Assembly (NCBI GenBank): GCA_026397175.1
Contig: JAPLVK010000018.1
Span: 7,413 to 52,799 of the forward strand
Direction of reading: 5' to 3'
Source of the DNA: Candidatus Berkelbacteria bacterium
Lineage (GTDB): Bacteria; Patescibacteriota; UBA1384; DTJR01
DNA length: 45,387 nucleotides
Each line of letters starts with the position of its first letter. Positions within the stretch are counted from its first letter, which is position 1. Of the stretch, positions 41,003 through 45,387 are shown in pieces. The notes beneath the pieces are model-generated. The model was not told the origin of the DNA and did no database searches. It worked only from the letters and a program-made list of their open reading frames with translations. The position numbers and the translations under genes were made by a program.

Positions 41003-41533
41003 TCACGGGAAGTTGATGTCCCAGTATGTAGTGGGATTAGGATGTGTCGTGTAGCGTTTGTTGCCTACCGTGATGTAGCAGGGTTGAGGTGCCGGGACAG
41101 TTGTCTTAACAAACTTCTCATTCTCTTTCGCATAGTAGGACAACTTGTCGCCTGGCACAAGGTTTCGAAGGCCGTTGGATACTGCCGGTTCCTCAGGAAC
41201 CAACGTGGCTTGAAAGTTGTCCATACTGAGGCTTTGAGCGTTGACATGGTAGGTGTAGATGACGGGAATGGTGTCCTTCGTCATTTTGCCCTTCGGGTCA
41301 CGCTTGACTTCGTAGGTCACATAGCCCGCGGAGATGGTGCCCCTCTCCAGCACCTCATCGGCTGGCGGAAGAGCGAGCATGGCAGGAGCGTGATCGAGAG
41401 CCCTCTGCTGCGCCTTATCGCGATTCTCCTTGCCCTTACCGTGAAGGAAGTTGACAGTCCCTGCCAGGAATGCGATGGCCGCGACCACAACCAGCAGTTC
41501 AATTAGTGTGAGTCCGTGCCGTCGTCTCAACAT
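41003..41533 (-). CDS. Type IV pilin-like (prepilin) protein, GC-rich
   Basis: 176 residues. The N-terminus is a textbook class III signal: MLRRRHG followed by LTLIELLVVVAAIAFLAG, with cleavage expected after Gly7 and the conserved Glu at mature position 5. A basic/charged helix (KGKENRDKAQQ) and a globular beta-rich C-terminal domain follow. The ATG at 41533 is chosen because GGAGGT lies 7 bp before it; an earlier GTG would overlap that site. It is a GC-rich orphan with no pilus genes around; a hairpin CCCTC-GCAA-GAGGG (41557-41570) lies in its leader. Confidence 0.85.
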   Translation of the reverse strand: MLRRRHGLTLIELLVVVAAIAFLAGTVNFLHGKGKENRDKAQQRALDHAPAMLALPPADEVLERGTISAGYVTYEVKRDPKGKMTKDTIPVIYTYHVNAQSLSMDNFQATLVPEEPAVSNGLRNLVPGDKLSYYAKENEKFVKTTVPAPQPCYITVGNKRYTTHPNPTTYWDINFP

Positions 41534-41594
41534 GTCAAACACCTCCGGAAGTTTTTCCCTCGCAAGAGGGTTTGTTCTTCAAGTCGATAACGAC

Positions 41595-41623
41595 AATATA
41601 ATCCTAAAAATTTAAAAAGTCAA
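41595..41623 (-). promoter_or_regulatory. Sigma70-like promoter of the pilin-like gene
   Basis: Minus strand TTGACT (41623-41618), 17 bp, TATATT (41600-41595). It is very close to consensus and about 60 bp before the start codon. Confidence 0.75.
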
Positions 41624-41639
41624 GTCTGTGGATTGTCCA

Positions 41640-41668
41640 TTGTGAAATTTAGTGATGTTTGGTATAAA
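41640..41668 (+). promoter_or_regulatory. Promoter of the MntA/HepT pair
   Basis: TTGTGA (41640-41645), 17 bp, TATAAA (41663-41668). Transcription would begin about one base before the ATG at 41676, so the message may be leaderless. Confidence 0.6.
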
Positions 41669-41675
41669 ATAAACA

Positions 41676-41978
41676 ATGACCGAAAAAACCATCAGTGAAT
41701 TAAAGGCCAAAACAACCCCAATTTTTAAAAAATATGGTGTTATTCGCGCTGGGGTTTTTGGCTCTTATGCTAGGGGTGAAACGACTAAAAACAGCGATAT
41801 TGACTTTTATGTTATCTATCCCAAAGGAATAACGCTCTTTGACATCAGCGGGCTGGCATACGATTTAGAAAAAAATGTTGGCAAGAAAATAGATTTGGCT
41901 GACGGATCGGCATTACGCGAAGAGTTCAAGCCATATATCATGAAAGATTTAAAAATGTTTTATGAAAAAACTAAATAA
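41676..41978 (+). CDS. mntA: MntA-like nucleotidyltransferase antitoxin
   Basis: 100 residues. The minimal nucleotidyltransferase motif GVFGSYARGETTKNSDIDFY is complete (GSxARG and the DxD of SDIDF), followed by a third Asp region (KKIDLADGSAL). In MntA/HepT pairs this enzyme adds AMP to the HEPN RNase toxin and silences it. It overlaps the following HepT-like gene by 17 bp, the usual arrangement. No Shine-Dalgarno is visible. Confidence 0.85.
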   Translation: MTEKTISELKAKTTPIFKKYGVIRAGVFGSYARGETTKNSDIDFYVIYPKGITLFDISGLAYDLEKNVGKKIDLADGSALREEFKPYIMKDLKMFYEKTK

Positions 41979-42294
41979 GCCATACCTAAACGACATCGTG
42001 GGATGTATTGAGAAAATCGAGCAATACACATTTGGGATAAATTTCGATTAGTTTACCAAAGATGTAAAAACACAAGATGCGGTTTTCCGGAATATAGAAG
42101 TTATTGGCGAAGCAGCGAACCGACTTTCCGCTGATTTTTTAAAAAAATATCCCGAGCTTGAAATTCACAAAGCTCGAGGTATGAGAAACCGCATAATTCA
42201 CGGTTACGATAAAATCAATCTCAAAACGGTCTGGGATACAATCAAAAAAGACCTACCGGAATTAAAGAAAAAAACCGAAAAGATACTTGAATAA
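41962..42294 (+). pseudogene. hepT: HepT-like HEPN toxin interrupted by an in-frame TAG
   Basis: From ATG 41962 the frame reads MKKLNKPYLNDIVGCIEKIE, then a TAG at codon 30 (42049-42051), and continues in the same frame as FTKDVKTQDAVFRNIEVIGE and AANRLSADF to a TAA at 42294. The HEPN catalytic motif RNRIIHGY (R-x4-H) and the DUF86 pattern RNIEVIGEAANRL are intact after the stop. No alternative start lies soon after the TAG. A nonsense mutation inactivating the toxin is the simplest reading. Confidence 0.8.
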
Positions 42295-42353
42295 TTGTAA
42301 ACATGTTAATAGTTCCGGAAGAGGCCATTTGCTAGCGGTCTTTTGATGTTAAA

Positions 42354-42587
42354 TTATTTCTTGAATAGCTCTTGCAGTTTATCCCTATCTAATTGTGCTA
42401 ATTTTAAAATATTATTAAGAGTTCCCGGTCTGATAATTCTGTGGTTTGGGACAACTACTGTTTTAATCGGCGCACTGATTTTTCTTAGTTTAATGTGGCT
42501 GCCTTTTTGGCTGATAATTAAAAACCCTACTTTTTGCAGGGCTTTTATCAGCTCTTTTCCGGATAATTGAGAATATTTTGCTGTCAC
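42354..42587 (-). CDS. hicA: HicA toxin
   Basis: 77 residues: SGKELIKALQKVGFLIISQK, then GSHIKLRK with the catalytic His of the HicA/YcfA fold, and VVVPNHRIIRPGTLNNILK, all diagnostic. HicA is a small dsRBD-fold mRNA interferase. It lies 4 bp after hicB, so the antitoxin is encoded first. Confidence 0.9.
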   Translation of the reverse strand: MTAKYSQLSGKELIKALQKVGFLIISQKGSHIKLRKISAPIKTVVVPNHRIIRPGTLNNILKLAQLDRDKLQELFKK

Positions 42588-42591
42588 GATT

Positions 42592-42807
42592 TTATTGCTT
42601 AAACTCGAGCGGCACAGCGAATTGTCTGATGGGCAAATCCGATAGTTTTACATCTTCAAGGTATAGTTCTGCTGCCTCCTCGATATTTTTAGATGCTTCT
42701 TCGAAAGTATCACCTTGAGAGAAACAACCCGGCAACGATGGCACCGAGACAGAATAACCCCCATCTTTCTCTTGCTCAAAAAAAGCGATAAAATTTTTGT
42801 TCTTCAT
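42592..42807 (-). CDS. hicB: HicB antitoxin
   Basis: 71 residues. The start at 42807 is preferred: AAAGGA lies about 8 bp upstream and the usual HicB N-terminus follows (FIAFFEQEKDGGYSVSVPSL). PSLPGCFSQGDTFEEASKNI is the HicB signature. There is no DNA-binding C-terminal domain, so it is a short-form HicB that neutralises HicA by binding. Confidence 0.88.
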   Translation of the reverse strand: MKNKNFIAFFEQEKDGGYSVSVPSLPGCFSQGDTFEEASKNIEEAAELYLEDVKLSDLPIRQFAVPLEFKQ

Positions 42808-42873
42808 TTTTCTTGTTTCCTTTGGATACATAATAAGGCAATACGCATAAAAAATCAATTTTTTTGCTTGAGT

Positions 42874-44055
42874 TTAAAAATCTATCGGAAAATTGGGGAG
42901 GGCGTCAATATCTTTCCACGGGATAGTTTGATTTTTAGAAAATTTTAAAGCAGAAGCAATAGCGATGCCGACGGCGTTGTCGGTGGAGAGGGCTACTGGC
43001 GGTATCAGGATAACTGGTGGCTGGGGGCGCCGCCCAGAGGGCTCTGCCCGGCGGGCTGACAGCTGACGAACAAATCTCTCTCTCAAATATCCGTTTGCCG
43101 AGACACCACCTGATAAAATAACGGTTTTTGGATTATATTTTGAAATTGCTTTTTGGGTTTTTAAAATCAACGCGTCAACAACCGCTTTTTGAAAAGAAGC
43201 GGCCAGATCGGCACGGTTATATTTTAGTTTCTTTTGCGTTCTTGGATCTTTTGTCAGATATAGCGCAGCAGTTTTGAGTCCGGAAAAAGAAAAATCAAGA
43301 GAGTTTTTTAGAGCAACCGGCAAATCATAAACATTTTCATTTCCCGTTTTTGCCAGTTTTTCAATAGCCGGCCCGCCCGGATAACCCAAATCCAAAATGC
43401 GAGCGACTTTGTCAAAGGCCTCTCCGGCAGCATCATCAATCGTCTGCCCGACAGTTTTATATTTAAGGTGATCTTCCATCAGAATTAGTGATGTGTGCCC
43501 GCCACTCACTACAAGGGAGAGGACGGGAAAGATTCCACGCTTGGGAATTTCGAATTTCGAATTTTTCACCTTTACCCTTTGGCCTTTACCCTTGTATTCG
43601 GCAAACGCCGAATACACATGCCCCTCTAAATGATTTACCGGCACGATCGGCTTATTATAAATAGCCGAAATCACTTGTGCGGTTTCAATTCCCATCAGAA
43701 GAGAACCGATCAGCCCGGGACCTTGGGTAACGGCAACAGCAGAGATTGAATCTAGAATTTTGAATGGTGAATTATGAATAGATTCCAACCCCATTCGTAA
43801 TTCATTATTCGTTATTCGTAATTCGTTTAGCGGCTCGAGCGCTTCTTCGAGGACCGGAATCATCGCCTCAAGATGTGCTCTCGACGCCAATTCCGGATAC
43901 ACTCCTCCCCATTTCTTGTGGATATCAATCTGGCTGGCGACGACATTTGACAAAATATCGATCTCCCAGCCGTTTTTGTTTTCGACAAATCTAACCAGAG
44001 ACATTGCGGTTTCGTCACAACTGGTTTCGATTGCAAGTATAAATTTGTTTTTCAT
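42874..44055 (-). CDS. tsaD: TsaD, tRNA t6A synthesis protein, with three repeat-derived insertions
   Basis: A 393-residue protein; TsaD is usually about 340. It transfers the threonylcarbamoyl group to A37 of ANN-reading tRNAs. Core motifs are intact: ILAIETSCDETA, NHLEGH (141-146), LVVSGGHTSL, GQTIDDAAGEAFDKVA, ILSGGVSANG and STDNA. Three extra segments break it: residues 77-101 (from the 7-bp intergenic array), 155-173 (another 7-bp-period repeat) and 332-349 (GC-rich repeat). All keep frame. The ATG at 44055 is chosen by homology; a damaged copy of the same N-terminus lies just upstream. Confidence 0.93.
   Translation of the reverse strand: MKNKFILAIETSCDETAMSLVRFVENKNGWEIDILSNVVASQIDIHKKWGGVYPELASRAHLEAMIPVLEEALEPLNELRITNNELRMGLESIHNSPFKILDSISAVAVTQGPGLIGSLLMGIETAQVISAIYNKPIVPVNHLEGHVYSAFAEYKGKGQRVKVKNSKFEIPKRGIFPVLSLVVSGGHTSLILMEDHLKYKTVGQTIDDAAGEAFDKVARILDLGYPGGPAIEKLAKTGNENVYDLPVALKNSLDFSFSGLKTAALYLTKDPRTQKKLKYNRADLAASFQKAVVDALILKTQKAISKYNPKTVILSGGVSANGYLRERFVRQLSARRAEPSGRRPQPPVILIPPVALSTDNAVGIAIASALKFSKNQTIPWKDIDALPNFPIDF
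43012..43068. repeat. GC-rich insertion within tsaD
   Basis: A GC-rich block with palindromic words (GGGGGCGCCGCCC, GCCCGGCGGGC) encodes residues about 332-349 (SARRAEPSGRRPQPP) in an otherwise AT-rich gene. TsaD homologues have a short loop here, before IPP..L.TDNA. Confidence 0.6.
43543..43595. repeat. 7-bp-period repeat inside tsaD (second family)
   Basis: On the coding strand: AAGGGTA, AAGGCCA, AAGGGTA, AAGGTGA, AAAATTC, GAAATTC, GAAATTC. The strict heptamer period encodes the basic peptide GKGQRVKVKNSKFEI between HVYSAFAEYK and the conserved VLSLVVSGGHT. Confidence 0.7.
43747..43825. repeat. 7-bp-period inverted array inside tsaD (copy 4)
   Basis: The same repeat family as 15339, 19279 and 31323, with GAATCTAGAATTTTGAAT-like words on the left and ATTCGTAATTCATTATTCG on the right. 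It is translated in frame as NELRITNNELRMGLESIHNS between PVLEEALEP and DSISAVAVTQGPG. Confidence 0.8.
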
Positions 44056-44056
44056 A

Positions 44057-44179
44057 TTAGGCAGTTTCGCTTGCCCCGCTACCTTTCGCACTGAAAGTAG
44101 AGGATGAAATCCCTTTTTCAGTAAGAAATGGTGTGGGGTCGCAGCTGGTCTCAATTGCTAAAATAATTTTATTTTTCAT
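44057..44179 (-). pseudogene. Damaged duplicate of the tsaD 5' end
   Basis: ATG at 44179 opens MKNKIILAIETSCD, nearly identical to the start of the intact gene, then 69 bp (23 codons, PTPFLTEKGISSSTFSAKGS and on), then GAAACTGCC (ETA, the expected next residues) and TAA at 44059-44057. Thus the original start received an in-frame insertion and is closed by a stop, and a fresh tsaD start follows 1 bp later. It is probably untranslated or a short leader peptide. Confidence 0.65.
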
Positions 44180-44226
44180 AACAGGAGAATTCTAGCAAAT
44201 TTTTTACTGGATTTAAAGCAAAAAGC

Positions 44227-44285
44227 TTGAATTATTTGTAAATCATTGATAAACTCGTTTCTTATCGATTTTTCGATAGGAAACG
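44227..44285 (+). promoter_or_regulatory. Promoter and leader hairpin of the 235-aa gene
   Basis: TTGAAT (44227-44232), 17 bp, TAAACT (44250-44255). It is directly followed by a symmetrical hairpin 44256-44285 (CGTTTC-T-TATCGA, loop TTTT, TCGATA-G-GAAACG). The leader before the ATG at 44323 is thus largely one stem-loop. Confidence 0.6.
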
Positions 44286-44322
44286 CGATCGTTGAAAACC
44301 AGAACACGAAAGGAAAATGAAT

Positions 44323-45027
44323 ATGGATCCGAAACTGGTTCGCAAGATGATTGATACGCTTACATTTGTTGGCGAGAAGTTGCTCGCCGATGTCGAGAAG
44401 CTGCCGCCACATGTGATGATGCGCAGCGTTCAGGGCGATAAAGAAACGGTCATTATCCCGTTAATGCCCGATATCTTTCGGGCCGAAGATCCCTTTGCGA
44501 CCTCTACTGTTCGAACGCCGACCCCTGGTTGTGTCGATTTGTGGGCCTATCGGGTCGGGGATAATCCGGGTTCGCTGTCGAGGCTGACGGTTACTGGTAT
44601 GTTGGATAACTGGATTTATACCAGCATTGACCATTACGAGATCGCTGCGTTTGGTGATTCCGAGATTCATCAGCTTCACTTGCAGTTATCAGGGGTTGTT
44701 CTGCGTGCACTAAGTGATGAAGGCGTTCTGAAGTGGCAAATTTTGCCTCCAACTTTTTTACGCAAGGGCAAGCTAGAGATTCTCGAGGCCTGCCTCAAGT
44801 ATTTTGAGGCGCACAGGCCAGAAGCTACCAAACCGCTTCGCGAAGATGATGAGGATGATCAGCCCGATGCTGCTCAACAGCTTCAGGATGAGATCAACGG
44901 TTTTGGCCAAAACCGCGGCGGCGCGATTGGGCTGAAGTATCTGCGCGACGAAGAGATCAATTTGATGATCATCTCGGCCACGGAGTTGCTCTGCTACGCA
45001 CTCAACGATTTTCTGGATGCGGCCTAA
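44323..45027 (+). CDS. Hypothetical GC-rich protein, 234 aa
   Basis: The start at 44323 is chosen because AAAGGA lies 8 bp upstream; an ATG at 44317 would be too close. The N-terminus is helical (LVRKMIDTLTFVGEKLLADV), the middle is beta-rich (CVDLWAYRVGDNPGSLSRLT, LDNWIYTSIDHYEIAAFGDS), and a very acidic patch near residue 176 (REDDEDDQPD) precedes a helical C-terminus. No signal peptide or membrane helix. It belongs to the GC-rich set with its own promoter. No family recognised. Confidence 0.65.
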   Translation: MDPKLVRKMIDTLTFVGEKLLADVEKLPPHVMMRSVQGDKETVIIPLMPDIFRAEDPFATSTVRTPTPGCVDLWAYRVGDNPGSLSRLTVTGMLDNWIYTSIDHYEIAAFGDSEIHQLHLQLSGVVLRALSDEGVLKWQILPPTFLRKGKLEILEACLKYFEAHRPEATKPLREDDEDDQPDAAQQLQDEINGFGQNRGGAIGLKYLRDEEINLMIISATELLCYALNDFLDAA

Positions 45028-45064
45028 TCTGCAAACCTGAACAACACGAGGAGAAAACCCTATT

Positions 45065-45289
45065 ATGGCGAGACAAAAAACGAAAAAAGAAAAACCTGTT
45101 CCGCTCAAGAAAGCGATCGAAGAGCTGATCAGGCAGGGGGGATACCAGAGCAAATTCGTTGTGTTTCAGCGTGACTTGTCCCAAGGTGATGTAAACACTT
45201 TGCCTCACTGGCTGATACAGCAAGCTATTCTCGACCAGCCCCTGGTACTGTCAAGTACCCATTTTTTAGACAAGCTGTCTGCACATTAG
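45065..45289 (+). CDS. Hypothetical protein, C-terminus probably replaced by IS end
   Basis: 74 residues: a basic N-terminus (ARQKTKKEKPVPLKKAIEEL) followed by VVFQRDLSQGDVNTLPHWLI. AGGAG lies about 10 bp before the ATG. From about 45243 the sequence looks like the end of an insertion sequence, and the last codons (SSTHFLDKLSAH) overlap the antisense transposase stop at 45266. The native C-terminus is therefore probably lost. It lies 37 bp after the preceding GC-rich gene and is likely co-transcribed with it. Confidence 0.5.
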   Translation: MARQKTKKEKPVPLKKAIEELIRQGGYQSKFVVFQRDLSQGDVNTLPHWLIQQAILDQPLVLSSTHFLDKLSAH

Positions 45290-45387
45290 TTTGTTTTTCA
45301 AATTGTATTGCTCTATGAATTTTTGAGGCGACATTTTTAGTTTTGTGTGAATCCTTTTGTTATTGTAATAATAAATAGTTTGATAAA
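45266..45387 (-). CDS. IS transposase (rve integrase core), C-terminal end only
   Basis: The minus strand, entering from the window edge, reads YQTIYYYNNKRIHTKLKMSP then QKFIEQYNLKNK and stops at 45266-45268. YYNNKRIHT.L.MSP.EF is the typical end of the DDE integrase-core transposases of IS3/IS481-like elements. The element's end is likely just beyond the stop, near 45243 (TACTGTCAAGTACCC). The rest lies outside the window. Confidence 0.8.
   Translation of the reverse strand, partial: YQTIYYYNNKRIHTKLKMSPQKFIEQYNLKNKLMCRQLV

Noticed and set aside
42049-42051. Stop-codon recoding of TAG
   Set aside because: Other genes in the window end normally in TAG, and recoding known in CPR lineages concerns TGA, which is used as a normal stop here (for example at 5275-5277 and 28001-28003).

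Overview
The window looks like a chromosomal segment of a Patescibacteria/CPR-type bacterium. The evidence is indirect: AT-rich genes with many ATGA overlaps, a ProRS of only 411 residues without an editing insertion, TrbL/VirB6-like giant membrane proteins next to Cys-rich surface proteins, a long surface-glycan locus, a VanW/deacetylase/H+-pyrophosphatase group, and a diversity-generating retroelement (DGR), which are known to be common in this radiation. No rRNA is present, so the lineage cannot be fixed more finely.

Layout. 1-620: the edge of a GIY-YIG gene, a tRNA-Glu(CTC), a duplicated tRNA 3' end and a broken second tRNA-Glu. 642-3793: a small membrane protein, a secreted protein, an internally deleted mpg and proS. 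3812-13199 (minus): a six-gene type IV secretion-like operon, with two TrbL/VirB6-like paralogues and a possible HExxH metallopeptidase. 13200-13867: a divergent control region with an 8-bp-period array and three long perfect palindromes. 13868-25503 (plus): a surface polysaccharide locus (flippase, GT4s, two O-antigen ligase-like proteins, GT-C enzymes, GT2). A glycosidase-like protein runs on the opposite strand at 25464-26570.

26930-30158 is the most striking part, a DGR. The target gene at 27107-28003 carries a C-terminal variable region (27865-27978). It matches a template repeat at 28476-28589 over 114 bp with 16 mismatches, every one at a template adenine. An Avd-like gene lies antisense between template and reverse transcriptase, and the RT has the DGR-type IGNLTSQ motif and YTDD. 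Target and template are GC-rich; avd and RT are AT-rich.

30208-45387: a DPM1-GtrA fusion; a cluster of GC-rich genes with their own sigma70-like promoters and strong Shine-Dalgarno sites (31483-34321, also 41003-41533, 44323-45027 and 45065-45289); a GT4; HppA; a VanW-deacetylase operon; a MntA/HepT pair with a stop codon in HepT; HicAB; tsaD with three repeat-derived in-frame insertions and a duplicated 5' end; and an IS transposase at the edge. Short-period inverted arrays (7-, 8- and 9-bp units) fill many intergenic gaps and one has entered tsaD.
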